In this document: piece after piece, positions 1-12,450 of the stretch
How positions within the stretch are numbered: position 1 is the first letter of the stretch
Layout of the letters: the number at the start of each line of letters is the position of its first letter
DNA from: Gonocerus acuteangulatus
Lineage: Eukaryota; Arthropoda; Insecta; Hemiptera; Coreidae
Direction: 5' to 3'
Length of the DNA stretch: 64,000 nucleotides
NCBI GenBank assembly: GCA_946811695.1
Contig: OX328130.1
Span: 77,569,081 to 77,633,080 of the forward strand
The notes under the pieces: generated by a model
Database searches by the model: none
What the model was told of the DNA's origin: nothing
What the model saw: the letters and a program-made list of their open reading frames with translations, nothing else
Made by a program: the position numbers and the translations under genes

Positions 1-345
1 CATAAAGACTACTTAGTTGTAAACCGATTCATCAATTAGCAATCAATAGTTTTCAACAAAGGTTATATATTAAATATTGATAAAAAGTATTTAATTAGAA
101 AAAAAAAAAACAATATTCCACAAGACTTGTTTTTGGTCCATTTGTGTCTACTCCATAGACTTAATTAGGTATATTATTCTATTGTAGTTGGGCAACTAAA
201 CTTTGTTTTATTTTGTTAAATAAAGTTTTTTTTCTTGACTTGTTATTCGTCAAGACTTACTAGATAGGTTTTATTCGGCATATTATTCTATATATGCTAT
301 ATTAGGCAGGGTATTCTACTCAATCTTGTGTACTTCTTCTTGATC
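1..345. other. AT-rich sequence, probably family A body
   Basis: No coding signal is visible. The stretch from about 240 to 345 resembles the 3' half of family A elsewhere in the window (aggcatattnt and tactag-type wording). It appears to be the left part of the family A copy that resumes after the hAT MITE at 604. The outer boundary cannot be placed by eye. Confidence 0.3.
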
Positions 346-353
346 CTTCTGTA

Positions 354-603
354 CATGGGCGTATATAAAAACAATTTCGGGGGGGGGCTGAGACCATTTC
401 CAGGGTATGGAATACTAAATATTTAGAGCTTGGAATAGTTTTAGGCAACTAAAACGCTATTACACGTAAAATAAAATATGTTTTATGAACTAAGTGATCT
501 TATTTAATTTATTTTTAAGGGTTTTACGAGAAGTTTTTATCATCAATTCAAAATTTCGGGAGGGGCTGCAGCCCCCTCAGCCCCCCCCTCATATACGCCC
601 ATG
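354..603. mobile_element. hAT-type MITE, copy 1, with 8-bp TSD
   Basis: A 250-bp non-coding element begins CATGGGCGTATA and ends TATACGCCCATG, so its ends are inverted repeats, each followed inward by G- or C-rich tracts. It is flanked on both sides by CTTCTGTA (346-353 and 604-611), an exact 8-bp target-site duplication. An 8-bp duplication with a GGGCGTA-type terminus is typical of the hAT superfamily. There is no transposase, so it is non-autonomous. It interrupts a family A copy. A second copy lies at 3861-4143 and a damaged third copy at 52651-52852. Confidence 0.85.
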
Positions 604-901
604 CTTCTGTATCCTCTAGAAAGGCTTTATTAGGCATATTTTGTATTGATTTATAGAGCTTTGCTTTAGAATGAGAGCCAGATTCTGTAATTTCCGCTTC
701 TGTGTAAAAGTTAGCTACTGTCGGTGTCCCTGACGCCTTAATATCACTTTTATTCGAGATGTTCGAGAGGATTTTGACAATTTTCACGAGATATATAAAA
801 AAAAAAAAAGTTTATTTCTTTTCTAAGCTTATCAAATAGCACTAGGGACATGAACGGAACCGCGCTAAGATGCTGCAGTTCCTGCGAGTCGGACTTTTTT
901 T
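604..901 (+). mobile_element. Family A (Helentron-like) 3' part
   Basis: This is the 3' segment of the dispersed repeat called family A. It carries the conserved block near the 3' end (stretches shared with 7540-7790) and the terminal signature at about 862-901: CGCGCTAAGATG, the small hairpin CAGTTCCTG and GAGTCGGACTTTT. It is split from its left portion by the hAT MITE. It carries no coding capacity. Confidence 0.7.
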
Positions 902-1425
902 CATTAATAATAGTTGGCTTCTGAATAAAACTCTACTTTTGAGCAATATTGTTTTGCACCTTTCCCTTATGTGCAGTACCTGGTGTTCCAAGGTATGTCC
1001 AGGAAACACATACTTACCTTCTTATCTACCAAGAGGTACATTATAGCAAAATTTCAGGATGCATAAAACACTTCATGAAGTGGCTGGCTCTCGGTCTATA
1101 TCTAAAGTTAGGTTATAAAATCATTCGAGACGAAATAAAAAACAGTTACCACTAACTGCAATGCAATTCTTGATATTTTCTTCCATTGTATAAGACAGTT
1201 TTTATATTTAAACAATGGAATCATCTTTAGTTCATCCAGCGATATTTTGTTCCCTTTTTCCACAGTCCCAAAACGATTCCATTTCGTTTTTATCGCGGTT
1301 CCTCCCTCCCCGATAGGGAGGAACCCCGCTTATAAGGTTGATACAATGAAACAATCCGGAAGTGCCGACTAGAAAATTTCGCGTTTCAGAACCCCTAGAG
1401 ACCGAAAATAACGGTGGTTAAAATT

Positions 1426-1528
<103 letters not shown>

Positions 1529-2597
1529 CCGTTCGCGGATTTCTGGCCTCCCTAATGGTCCGATTTTGATGAAGTTTGAAAAATCTTCAAATTGAAAAAT
1601 CTGTCGCCCGATTTGAAAGGTCAAGTTCGTTAACCAGCAAAATCCGCCCACTGGAAGATGGCGTTTTGGGCGAAATTCGCGCAAAAAAAATCGTAACGCT
1701 TACGTTTTTGAGTTCATAAGCTTGTAAGTGCTCGTTTTATAGGCTTCTTTGGCTAGGAAAACGAATGAAACCATTTTCAAGGCGATAGCTTTAACCGTTT
1801 TTGAGAAAATTGGAAAAATAGTTTTTGAATACCGTTTTTGGTTTGGAGACTTAGAATCATGGGATTCAGTTGAAACATTTTCTGCGTGTTTTACTATCAT
1901 TAAAACTAATATGTTGAAATTTTGGTTACGTTTGGAGTTAAGGAAGGGTTAGAATAAAATATTTTATTAACAGACATAAAAAGTTTTGGTAACTTTGTAT
2001 ATTTTCCTTAATATCTCGAAAAAGGTTGAGAATCTTGATAAACGAAAGAATACCATTAGAAAGCTTACTAAATGCTCTACAAAAAAGGTTCTGGTAAAAG
2101 TTTTGATTAGGCGAAATAAGTGCTTAATTAAAGTAATTGATTTTGCTTATTCGAACTGTTCTTTTTGTCTGTTTTTATTCCTTGTTATTTTTTAATTGCT
2201 TATAGTTGGATAATGTATTTTACAATAAAACAGATTAGGCAAAATAAGAAAAACAATTCATTGTTAGAAATATAGCTTGCCAAGAGAAAAAGATTCGATG
2301 ACGTCTTTTGAATATTTTCAATTGCCTTTATGCTGTTGGTTTTTTTATTTTATTTTTTAATTGATTTTATCTGTAGAATTATTACTATAGTAAAAGAACA
2401 TAGGAATATGTGAAAATTTTTCATATTTTCCAATTCATTGAAACGTATGAAATGAAGTATCGGTAGAAGAGTTTTCTAGGGTCTTGCGGACCCGACCCCA
2501 GGTATAGCCATAAAACCCTTTGAACAAAGGCCGAGGAAAATATTATCTGTTTCTATTCTATGCTTTTCAAATGAGAATAGGGATATGAACAGGAACC

Positions 2598-2759
2598 GGG
2601 GTCTCCCGTGGTCTAATGGCTAGCGCATTGGATTCATAAGCGGGAGATGGTGGGTTCGATTCCCAACCTCCGGCAGGAATTTATCACCCCACGGCCTACT
2701 GGTAAAATTCCTCGCTAAACCTTGGATGTCGGTGCTAATGACCTAGATGTAGATGAGCC

Positions 2760-2816
<57 letters not shown>
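2598..2816 (+). mobile_element. SINE-1, tRNA-headed, copy 1
   Basis: The head resembles a tRNA, with box A-like TGGTCTAATGGC and box B GGGTTCGATTCCCA. CAT occupies the anticodon position (ATTCATAAG). The head is followed by a roughly 90-bp tRNA-unrelated body (from CTCCGGCAGG to GCCGT) and a long poly(A) of about 54 nt. These are the parts of a Pol III SINE. It interrupts the 3' end of a family A copy between GGAACC and GCGCTAAG, so it is younger than that copy. Two more copies with exact 13-bp duplications lie at 34074 and 50353. Confidence 0.85.
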
Positions 2817-2818
<2 letters not shown>

Positions 2819-2865
2819 AACTGGAAAGGCGCTAAGATGACGCAGTTCCTGCGAGTCGGACTTTT

Positions 2866-3590
2866 GTAATTTTTGTCTCTTTCCCTTAGTTTTTTATTGA
2901 TTTTTATTTTTGTAATTTCTTATGTTAGGAAAATGTATTTGTGTGTAAAACAGGATAGGTAAAATGAGACCAATTTTCTAGTGCTAGAAATAATGAAAAG
3001 TTTTGGGAACGTCGTATAATTTCTTAATATCTCGAAAACGGTTGAAAATCTTGGGAAGCGAAAGGTTACCATTCAAAAGCTTACTAAATGCTCTACAAAA
3101 AATGTTCTGACGAAATGTTTTAATTAGGCGATGTCAATCGGAGATATAAGTGCTTAAAACATTAAAGTAATTGATTTCGTTTATTCGAACGGTTTTTTTG
3201 TCTGTTTTTATTCCTTGTTATTTCTTAATTGCTTATAGTTGGATAATGTATTTTACAATAAAACTGGTTAAGTAAAATAACAAAACAGTTTATTGTTATT
3301 ATGGATCGGGGTGCAACAAAAGTTGCAAAGGGTGAGGTCAGGTAAATACGGGGGTTTGAAAAATCTGTGTAATCCATTTTTCGTCGGAAACTGCTTCGTA
3401 GACAAGGCGGCGTAGGCAGGTGCATTCTTATCGTGAATGCAACAATCCCCAAATTTTGTTTATATCATGCGGTACGATCCTTGGAATTGAGCTCGAAGTC
3501 AATCAGGATATCTTTATTAATTGATCAAAGGTTCGAAGACGGTTTTCTAGTACCAGAGTATAGATGTTTTTAACGTTGTCATAATTTCTT
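2866..3590 (+). mobile_element. Family A body fragment
   Basis: This repeats the family A body (for example, the run around 'ttaatatctcgaaaa' and 'gcttactaaatgctctacaaaa') directly after the previous copy's 3' end, so two family A copies lie head to tail. From about 3300 the text is no longer recognisable as family A. A poly(G) tract follows at about 3597-3616. Confidence 0.55.
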
Positions 3591-3860
3591 AAAGTGGGGG
3601 GGGGGGGGGGGGGGGGTGGCGCCCAGATCGACTTTACTCCACTATTTTAATGTTTAAACCACTAGACGCCAGCTTTAATCATTACAAGAGCTTCCGCGGG
3701 CGTCTTCCCTAACAAAAGCAAACTATTTACGACTTCCCGTTGTTTCGGCAGTCGGACATTTCACGTTTTCACCGAAATGGGGGGAAAAAAAAATCGTTCA
3801 CAAAACAAATCTCACGGAGTAACATATGCATTTGCAGCGACCCTCACTTGACTCGCGAAG

Positions 3861-4143
3861 CGTGGGCGTATATAGAAAATAATTTCGGGAGGAGCTGGGA
3901 AAATTTTTGGGGGGGGTGGCTGAGACCATTTCCGAGGTATGGAATACTAAAAATTTAGAGCTTGGAATAGTTTTAGGCAACTAAAACGCTATTACACGTA
4001 AATAAAATATTTTTTTATGAACAAAGTGATTTTATTTAATTTATTTTTAAGGGTTTTACGACAAGTTTTTACCATCAAATCAAAATGTCGGGGGGGGGGG
4101 GGGGGGGCTGCAGCCCCCTCAGCCCCCCTTATATACGCCCATG
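3861..4143. mobile_element. hAT-type MITE, copy 2, with 8-bp TSD
   Basis: A 283-bp relative of the element at 354-603, with the same GGGCGTATATA and TATATACGCCCATG ends, the same internal block (ggaatactaaa..ttagagcttgg) and expanded poly(G). The flanks are TCGCGAAG at 3853-3860 and 4144-4151, an exact 8-bp duplication that supports hAT-type insertion. It is non-coding. Confidence 0.85.
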
Positions 4144-4340
4144 TCGCGAAGAGTGTTCTTTCAAAAACCTCGGACGGGTCGACAAGCAAGCACCCGCCGT
4201 CCCTTTACCATTAGCTTGATCCCTGGTACTTTTGGGTCCACACCCCTCGTATTGTGTCAAACAGATTCCAGAACAGCGAAGAACATCAAATTCAGCAGCT
4301 CCCTGGGCAGACAACATAGAGTTATCTTATTCTTGCCATA

Positions 4341-4480
4341 GTAGATAGATCGTGTGGTCAGTACTATGGTCCGTCCACCTGATTTTTACCATTAAAGATA
4401 CCCATTGAACGAAGTCTGGGTCTAGGGACGACGAAACTAAAAAAGTACAATATTTCTGTGCGCGTGCATCTTTCGATCCT
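4341..4480 (-). mobile_element. Degraded SINE-2 fragment
   Basis: On the minus strand this matches the middle of SINE-2 piecewise: GTGTGGTCAGTACTATG, then the 'taccc att' block, then a block ending at the GAAACTA motif. It has lost both the tRNA-like head and the 3' end. It appears to be an old copy. Confidence 0.45.
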
Positions 4481-5470
4481 ACGCCCCCCTCTAGAATACA
4501 AATCTACTGCAGAAATTAAAGGTAAAGGAAATATACCAAGCTGGTATGCGTTTTTAGATCAAACAAATTGTAAATGATTGCGCTGCCATGATTATTTAAT
4601 GATATCTTAATCAGTGATTTAAAATTTATCACCTAATGGATTCCTTTGAATTATTTAGCCCGTAATAACTTGACGAGAGTTAATAACTAGGGGAACGCCA
4701 TTAGCAAGAGAGACAATATCTAACTGAATTTTAAATTGAATCTACATCAATTTTTAAACATTAAGCCTCGGTAGATTTTAACAGCTTGAATTATGTTGAG
4801 GTCATTAATGGAAGCGCCTGGGAAGCCATCTTTAATGGCGATCTGGATGAAGAGTAAGGCGGAAGAGAAGAATGGGCCAATATATTGATGCAGAATTCGC
4901 TGCCCCCCCCCTTCCGATTCTAAGAGAATGAAATGAGAAGGGTTTTTTTTTTTTTCTTTCCCTCTTTTTTTTCTTCTTCCGTTCTATCTGATGAAGCCGA
5001 GCCTGTGAGTTTATGCCCCGATAAATTAAATTGGAAAGCAGCTTTGCTTCGGAAGACACAATGCTCCAGGTCCATCCAGCTGTTCATAAACCCGCCTTCC
5101 AAGGAGGATAAAGGCAAATGGAGTATTCCAAAGAGAAATTAATTTACCAATTCACAGCAATACTCCAATCTGTCTGATTTATTTTCTTCCATTTTCATCT
5201 TGATTTGCCTTCATTTCTTTTGTTGTATTCCATTCATTATGTTTGGAAAGGCTGTAGGTGTATTATTAGGACTGGAATGCTATTATGCAGGATTTATTAA
5301 GAATATAGATCCACAGAAGACAGTGGGACTTATTCCTCCCGTTTATGGCTTATCATCGCATTTCTTGGCGATAGCAAGTCTACAAATGGCGAAGAACTCC
5401 CAAAGAACTTTGTTCTAAGATATGGAAAAATCCTATCTAGCCATTTTCAATAAACACAAAATAAGTGTTT
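4481..5470. other. Unassigned stretch
   Basis: I see no gene. The stretch contains a poly(T)-rich patch (4940-4980) and short ORFs without family resemblance. One at 5200-5418 encodes 72 residues with a hydrophobic start, but nothing recognisable. Confidence 0.3.
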
Positions 5471-5479
5471 GCATTAAGA

Positions 5480-5690
5480 TAATTTTATTAAGAGCTATTA
5501 ATATTAGTTCTCTAAGCAGTAGGATGATAAATAGGTCAACAAAAGTGCTGATTTATAAACCCCTTACATGGCCAGTGTTGACATACGGCTCAGAGACATG
5601 GACTATTTCCACAAGGGATGAACAAGCACTCCAGCAATTCAGGAGAGAAGGATACTGCGGGGGTGAGTATGCGATGGCCGGACATGGACA
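5480..5690 (+). pseudogene. LINE reverse transcriptase C-terminal fragment
   Basis: The reading frame from 5422 contains residues in the order SSRMINRSTKVLIYK, then PVLTYGSETWTIS and DEQAL. This is the conserved region that follows the polymerase fingers and palm in RTE-type LINE reverse transcriptases. The same block occurs in the longer copy on the minus strand at 19891-20855. After about residue 75 the frame joins a short block (GEYAMAGHGQ) that in the other copy lies farther along, so an internal deletion is present. No catalytic box survives. This is a dead fragment and the ORF continuing to 5853 is not supported. Confidence 0.7.
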
Positions 5691-7190
5691 AGAAGTCCAT
5701 TTCATCCGTGCAATGAGGCTACTAAATGGACAGGTATTGGATGACTGTGTTGAGGGTGATATTGGAGTACATGAAAGGATGCGATGGGACAATGAAATAT
5801 TCCGTCCGGAGTACGGTGAGCGATGGTTGGTGAGTGAGAGGTCGTGTGAATGACTAAGAATCAGAAGATTCCTGGTACGAAAGGTGGGTAAATACTGAAG
5901 AAGGGCTGGAAGGAATAGGCTTCGGTGCTTCCGAAACACTACCGTTTAACTGTAGAGCGTTCTCGGACAGGTGGAAGAGGGGTACAATTAGAGCACAAAA
6001 AGATTGTGCCCAGACGTCCTTGTTGGGGCCCCAAAAAAGTGTTATTCCTTGGATTTGGAGCAGTTTGAATGAGAGTGTCATCGATAGCGTTTGCGTTTTA
6101 TGAAGTTGTGATTGTGAAGGGTGTGGTGAGAATATATCTGGAGTGAAAGGCTGATGTGGTTATGGGAATGATTGAGAATTGGATGGGTAAGAATAAAGTG
6201 GTGCTGTAAGCAGAGAAGATGGTATGCATGATGTTGAAAGGGAAGTTTCCGAGATGTTGAAAGTTAAATTGAATGGGAATGTTCTGTGGTGTGAAAAGAG
6301 TGTGCGATACTAAGGTGTATTGTGGGAGGATTGGAAGGCGCATGAGGGAAAGGGCTTTGGACCTTTATGGTAGAGTGATTGGTTCTTACGCAAGGGTCAA
6401 AGGGTCGAGAAAGGCTGGTATAGGGGACTAGTCTTAGCGATTGTGTGCTACGGTACTGGAGCCTGAGGGGATAAGTTGTCTGTCTGGAGGAGCAGGAGCT
6501 GTCAGAGGACGATACTGCTGAGAATGACTCGAGCCTGGAGGACTGTGTGCCGTGGACATGCGGCGTGCATCAGCATGTTTGTGCCGACGGGAGGAAGGAT
6601 ACGCAAGAGATGTCGGGGACGTCTTTCAGTGGTTCCTACGTCGAACGACGTACATAATGTCCATCCGAGGGGGGTTCGCGGAGAAGGCTAGGACCCAACC
6701 TTGCTTCGGCTAGGCGGAGATCCCCAGAATCCGAGGTCGACTCACCACGTCCAAGGTGAACCTTCTTGGTCCACTCTACGTGTGGCACCGAAGTGCTCGT
6801 CGGGCCTTGTTGCTGCCCTTCTCTCGGGGGTTCTAGTTAGTCCCAGCCTGTTCTTCATGGGTTGTGGAACTTTAGGGTGTTCTTCCTCCGGGCCAGTCAC
6901 CTTTCCTGGCCTCCGGAGACACGGGATTGTTAGCAATATGGGTGCTGAAAAATGGTACTACAGGCGGTGTTTGTGGGAGTCGTTACCTTGTGGGTCGCAT
7001 GCCGCAGCGTGGTGTCCATGGGTTGGATGCACTGCAGTGGGGCCAGAACATGTTGGGGTCCTTCATTGAGCTTAACACATTGTACTCTGTTCCGATAGTA
7101 TGTGCTTTATGCCCGTAGATCATCTCCTGAGATGCCGGTGTTGCGAAAAATCGTTTGAGTTCAAGGGAGTGGTTTTAGGGAAGAACAAGG
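5691..7190. other. Unassigned stretch with GC-richer block (6480-7060)
   Basis: No recognisable gene. From about 6480 to 7060 the base composition is clearly richer in G and C than the surroundings, and frames are open for 60-120 codons on both strands, yet no domain or motif is convincing. It may be the body of an old LINE or another transposon connected to the RT fragment upstream. Confidence 0.3.
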
Positions 7191-7194
7191 AAGA

Positions 7195-7780
7195 TTCTGA
7201 ACAAATTATCGGTGGGACGTTCACATTTGGAAATATAAATGCTTAAAACTTTGAAGTAATTGGTTTCGTTTATTTGAACCGTTCTTTTTGTCTGATTCCC
7301 TAAGTTTTTTATTGATTATTATTTTTGTAATAGTTTATAATAGTAACATGACATTGAAACAGGATTAGAAACATTTTTTTGTTGTTAGAAATACAGCTTT
7401 CCGGCCAAAATTCGATGATGAATTCGAATATTTTCTACTATTGCTTGTTCCATTGATTTCGGTATTTGGATCTGTTTTCTTTTCTAGTTACCTCACTTTT
7501 TAATCAGCTGTTTTTTAAAAATAAATTGAACGGTAAGATGTGTATCCTAGTTTTGTATTGACTTATAGAGCCTTCCTTGAGAATGAGAGAGAAGGCGGAT
7601 TGAGTAATTTCCGCTTCTCAGTAACTTGGCTACTGTCAGTTTCCTGTGCCTTGTCACACCTAAAATATTACGTTTATTCTAGTACATTTTTCAACAAAGA
7701 TCAAAGCAACTAATAACTGTTTGTATTATCTTATTCTTCGAAAGGAAACGCCTGAAGATGATGCAGTTCCTGTTCCTAAA
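7195..7780 (+). mobile_element. Family A 3' half, degraded
   Basis: It shares the family A run beginning near 'aaatataaatgcttaaaac' and ends with a worn terminal signature at about 7752-7778 (GAAGATGATGCAGTTCCTG), where the usual GCGCTA has decayed. It is 5'-incomplete. Confidence 0.55.
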
Positions 7781-8240
7781 TGTTATTCTGTCCGTCCACA
7801 GCCATCACCTACCACAGCTGACTGCCAAATCCACCTACTACATTATATTGGTTGCCCTTGAGGACGTGTAAGGACCAACCCCGAAGTAATTACATCCAGA
7901 GTCCTGTCTGTTCTTCAACCCCTACTGATCACCAAACCTAACACCTAACGTGTCAAGTCAAGCTTTTTCATTACATGGTCTTCCGAAAACCCCTTTCACC
8001 GCAGCATTTCCAATGTCTCTTAGGATCTGATTCAGGTTTTGTTTTGTGTGTGTGTATAAATAGTTATGTGTCCAACACAGTGAGAAATATTTAAAGCATC
8101 TAGTTACGTTGGACTATAAAATAAAAATAAAGTACTCAAATATATCATTAAGAAATTTAAAACTTTGTCCTTATGATTATTAGCAAATGACCAAAAGTTT
8201 TACTTTTTAGATCCATATGAAATCTGAACATATCGTCGTT
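7781..8240. other. Unassigned stretch
   Basis: Non-coding by eye. It contains a short (GT)n near 8044-8052. No repeat family was recognised. Confidence 0.25.
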
Positions 8241-8244
8241 TTCA

Positions 8245-8761
8245 GTTCATATGTATATACATGCTTGTCTGTTAGCGCTCTAGCAAGCTCAAAAATGGCC
8301 CGATTTTGATGAAATTTGGTACAAAAATCTGTCTTCTAATTTGAAAGGTCAATGGTTCGTTAACCAGCAGAATCCGCCCATGGAAAGATACTGTTTGGGG
8401 CGAAATTCGCGCAACAAAAATCGCAACACTTACATTTTTGAGTTTATATGCTTGCTGGTACTTGTTTTATAGGTTTCTTAGCATAGGAAAACGAATAAAC
8501 CCATTTTTAAGGCGATATCTGTAACCGTTTTTGAGAAAAGTGGAATCAATGTTTTTGTAAGTCATTATTTTTTTGTGGGTACTTAGAATCGCGGGATTCA
8601 ATTGAAATATTTTCTACATCTTGGAAATTAATCCCATTACTACTGGCCGTAATCCAGGCTACAGTGAGTTTCCTGTGATTTGTGATGCCTAATCTAATCC
8701 ATTGCTTCGAGATATACGGAACCACGCTAAGATGACGCATTTCCTGTGAGTCGGACTTTTT
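8245..8761 (+). mobile_element. Family A fragment, 3' complete
   Basis: It begins just after where the TA core would be (GCTTGTCTGTTAGCGCTC, CAAGCTCAAAAATGG) and ends with CACGCTAAGATGACG..GAGTCGGACTTTTT at about 8719-8761. The middle of the body is deleted relative to the copy at 1291-2865. Confidence 0.65.
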
Positions 8762-9644
8762 CACGAAAGATCAATACCACCAATAACTGTTTCTATTCCT
8801 TTACAAATGTCACTATCGACAAGAAAGGAAACCCACTGACAAGGGGAGTATACAGCGATGGGGTCACCAATTTGGGCCAATTTTTTTCTGGTGATTCAAC
8901 ATCGAAAAACAGTCGACACGTGTCCGAGCGTTCCGTCCAATGCGCCTTAGGAGCCGAGAAATAAAATAAAATAGGTTGAAAGTGCTTTATTTTTTATATC
9001 GAGTTTAGAAAATGATATAGACATGATTTTTTCACCAATTTATTCGTTTTATAGAGTAGATTTAAAGAAAAATATAATCGTTAAACAATAATTTATATTT
9101 CGTCAAATATATTCGAAAACATGCTTATCTTTTCAAGTAAACTAGTATTATACATTTTTTTACACCAAAAATAATAGCAGATTTGAAATCAGCACCCCAA
9201 GAAACCCTAATATAGTGAATATCATTGAAAACAAAAAATAATGATTTTTCCCAGTCTGGAAGAGGCTAAATATTTGTACGCGAAAAAGTAAGGTGACGTT
9301 TTGGAATTCAATATCTCTCCTTCAGATAATCCGATTTTTACGTCATTTAAACCTTTCGAAAGAAGAAAGACTCCTTTTTCCAACAATATAAATGACTATT
9401 GTATTATCTCAAAAGGTACCTGCGAAAAATGGTTCTCAAAATAAAAATAAAATGTATAGTTTTTGCAAATAACGTCAATTCCAGAACACGTAGAAACACC
9501 CCGATTGGACGAAAATGTGTCTGTCACATTATGACCTTTATCGACCATCCAAGTTTGGTTTGAATCGGGTAAATATTCTTTGAAATATGGCCGTATTCTT
9601 GAATCTTTAACAAAATTTTAAGGGTCCCCCTTAGCGAAATTTCA

Positions 9645-10415
9645 AATCCCAAAAAAAACATAAATGTGAAATAGAGGCCAAGTTCCTCCCCCACAAAGAA
9701 ACACTCCCTTCCCCAAAAAGCGAGAAATATCTCCTCCTTAAACATCCAAAAAACGCCTTACCATCCTACACTCCAAAAAAAGTAGTATGAGTTGGTGTAC
9801 CATATATTCAACCAAAAATATTTGCCAATACAAGGGATGATACAAGAAAGAAATGTCCAAGTTCATTACTTAGAAGACCTCGTAATTACTTACTAAGAAG
9901 AGTAAAGACACTTCAACTGACCTTTAAAAACAATAATAAAAATACTTATACCCATTTACTAAAATATCACATTCCTCAACCAGGTATATTCTTAAACTTG
10001 GCAATGTTTATTTTTCTCTCTAAATATAATTTCGGCACAAAAAAAACATTGCCAAGTTTAAGAATATACCTGGTTGAGGAAAGTGATATTTTAGTAACTG
10101 GATATAAGTATTTTTATTGTTGTTTTTAAAGGTCAGTTGAAGTGTCTTTACTCTTCTTAGTAAGTAATTACGAGGTCTTCTAAGTAATGAACTTGGACAT
10201 TTCTTTCTTGTATCATCCCTTGTATTGGCAAATATTTTTGGGTGAATATATGGTACACCTAATACACCAACTCATACTACTTTTTTTGGAGTGTAGGATG
10301 GTAAGGCGTTTTTTGGATGTTTAAGGAGGAGATATTTCTCGCTTTTTGGGGAAGGGAGTGTTTCTTTGTGGGGGAGGAACTTGGCCTCTATTTCACATTT
10401 ATGTTTTTTTTGGGA
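9645..10415. repeat. Nested palindromic (hairpin) element
   Basis: Arms of about 358 bp (9645-10002) and 367 bp (10048-10415) are close inverted copies around a 45-bp spacer. The text beginning ATCCCAAAAAAAACATAAAT returns inverted at the right edge. The arms look more similar to each other than the outer arms of the host element do, so this is probably a later insertion. Transcription would give a long dsRNA hairpin. It is non-coding. Confidence 0.8.
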
Positions 10416-10624
10416 TCTCATTACTTTTTTCTAAGTATTAAATAAAATTTAGATGCCACATACCTACTGGTTTTTTTACTTCATATAAAACCAGGGTCTT
10501 TGGATTCTGCATAAAGTTCTCCTTAATGCTTGATATTTGATACCAATAATCAACCTACATACATCTAATCACTAGACTAGAAAAGTTAGAAGCTTTTCCA
10601 GATGACATTACTCTAGAGGTCAAA

Positions 10625-10858
10625 TTGATTGCTCGCCTAACTAAACTATTACACTGTATAACACAGGAACCTCTTCCCGATGATAAAGATCACCACAAGG
10701 AAAGTGTAGAAGGCCTTCAAGAAAAAGAAAAGAACCAAGACGATACATTTTGGGTTTGTGATCCTAAACTTTGTAATTTAGATGACTTTGAAAAACTTAG
10801 TATCTGCTTTCAAGTATATTATGCATTTAACCCTTACGACTTTATTTACAACATTTAA
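10625..10858 (+). other. Orphan 77-codon ORF, unrecognised
   Basis: A reading frame of acidic character (PDDKDHHKESVEG) with two cysteines in WVCDPKLCN and a hydrophobic end. No family is recognised. It lies between the nested palindrome and the 124-bp array inside the compound element, so it may be a remnant of that element's coding region. A chance ORF is equally possible. Confidence 0.2.
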
Positions 10859-10904
10859 GAAAGAAGTCACACGTGTTGTTGTTAAGATGCATCGAAATGT
10901 TTCT

Positions 10905-11762
10905 TAAAACATCAAATATAGGTTCTCCTTACCAAGACGATTCATTTGATACCCCACATGATGGGTTTCAGAAGGAATGATGGTTTTCCGATGGGACAAA
11001 AAGTACAAAACGTCATAGGTAATATGACACTCCCGTAACAAGACCTACCTGCGTGCCAAGTTTGGTCAAAATAGGCCAAACGGTGTGAATTTGTGTAAGG
11101 AACGAACATGCAGACAGACAGCTGAAAGTCCTTTTTTACCTATCCTAGTGCATTCCGCGGACCAAGACCTACCTGTGTGCCAAGTTTGGTCAAAATAGGC
11201 CAAATGGTGTGGATTTGTATAAGGGACAAACATACAGACAGACAGCTGGTAGATTTTTTTGACCTAGCCTAGGAGATTTCTCGTATCAAGACCTACCATT
11301 ATTCCAAGTTTGGTCAAAATCGGTCAAACGGTGTGTATTTGTGTAAGGAACAAACATGGAGACAGACAGCTGATAGACGATTGTGGCCTAGCCTTTGACA
11401 CTACCCGGATAAAGACCTACCTGTGTACCATGTTTGGTCAAAATCGGTAAATCGTGTGGATTTGTATAAGGAATAAACAGTTAGGCAAACAGCTGATAGA
11501 CGATATTGAACTAGCCTATGATTCTCCCCGTATCAAGGCCCATCTGTGTCCCAAGTTTGGTCAAAATCGATCAAACGGTTCGGATTTATATAAGGGACAA
11601 ACATACAGACAGACAGCTGGTGTACGATTTTTACCAAGCCTACATGCGCCTAAATGTTTCTTAAAACATCAAATATAGGTTCTTCATACCGAGACGATTC
11701 ATTTGATACCCCACATCATGGGTTTCGGACGAAACGATGGGTTTACGAAGGAAGTACAAAAC
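10905..11762 (+). repeat. 124-bp tandem array with direct-repeat flanks (element D type)
   Basis: Five units start near 11040, 11164, 11288, 11412 and 11535 (period 124, last 123). Each unit contains CCAAGTTTGGTCAAAATCGG, GTGTGGATTTGTATAAGG and CAGACAGACAGCTG. Units differ by many substitutions, so the array is old. A sequence of about 100 bp (AAAACATCAAATATAGG through CCCCACATNATGGG) occurs once on each side (10905-11010 and 11655-11762) in direct orientation. Related units occur at 18140-18235, 23040-23640 and, inverted, 45790-46015. Confidence 0.8.
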
Positions 11763-12165
11763 TGGCGCGCCCCCGCCCCGGAAGCAGCGTCAAACACAAC
11801 TTTTCAGGATTTTTCGATTTTTTCCTTTAATAACACCTTAATATCTATCATCCTGCAAAATTTCAAGTCTCTAGCATCATGGGAAGTGCCTAATAATTTT
11901 GATGAGTCAGTGAGTGAGTGAGTGAGTGAGTCCTATAAATCCCGATTTTCGATCGCTTATATCTCAGAAACTATTCGAGGTAGAATTATGAAAATTTCCA
12001 GTTTTACTCACATCTAGTAGTATAATACCTCTGTAAAATTTCATAACTTTATCTTTACCTGGTTGAAAGTTATGAGAGGGTAAAAATCGGCTCTAAGACC
12101 TCCTGTAATATACACACAGTATGCTTAGGCCGGAACTTGGCCTGGCGCACTACCGTGCGCCTAGA
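11763..12165. other. Degenerate element tail with (GAGT)n
   Basis: It contains a short (GAGT)n run at 11908-11931 after TTTTGATGAGTCAGT, and ends near 12165 with a small hairpin, GGCGCACTACCGTGCGCC. Wording of this kind occurs in dispersed invertebrate repeats, but I cannot name the family. No gene. Confidence 0.35.
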
Positions 12166-12169
12166 TACA

Positions 12170-12450
12170 TTTTTTTTTAATTTTTGTAATATTCCCAAAA
12201 TTTAAGTTTAGGGGTTTTTCAACGTGCTAAAAACGAATCTGACATCCGTTTTTAAATCAAAAATTGTTTTATAATCGATAACTTTTTAAATGTAGGTATA
12301 TGGAATATTTTGGCAGAATAATGACTTCTATAGAGTCGAGTATGTAAAACAATTTTTTATTTAAAAACGGATGTCAGATTCTTTTTTAGCACGTTGAAAA
12401 ACCCCTAAATTCAAATTTTGGGAACATTAAAAAAATTAAATAAAATGTAT
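12170..12450. repeat. Inverted repeat, about 95-bp arms
   Basis: The sequence around TTCAACGTGCTAAAAACGAA (about 12218) returns inverted at about 12382-12402, along with AAACGGATGTCAGATTC. The central loop is about 85 bp. It is a hairpin-type non-coding repeat inside the compound element. Confidence 0.7.

Noticed and set aside
5422..5853. A 143-codon gene at the LINE fragment
   Set aside because: Only the first half resembles RT; the rest runs into a rearranged segment and then unrelated sequence.
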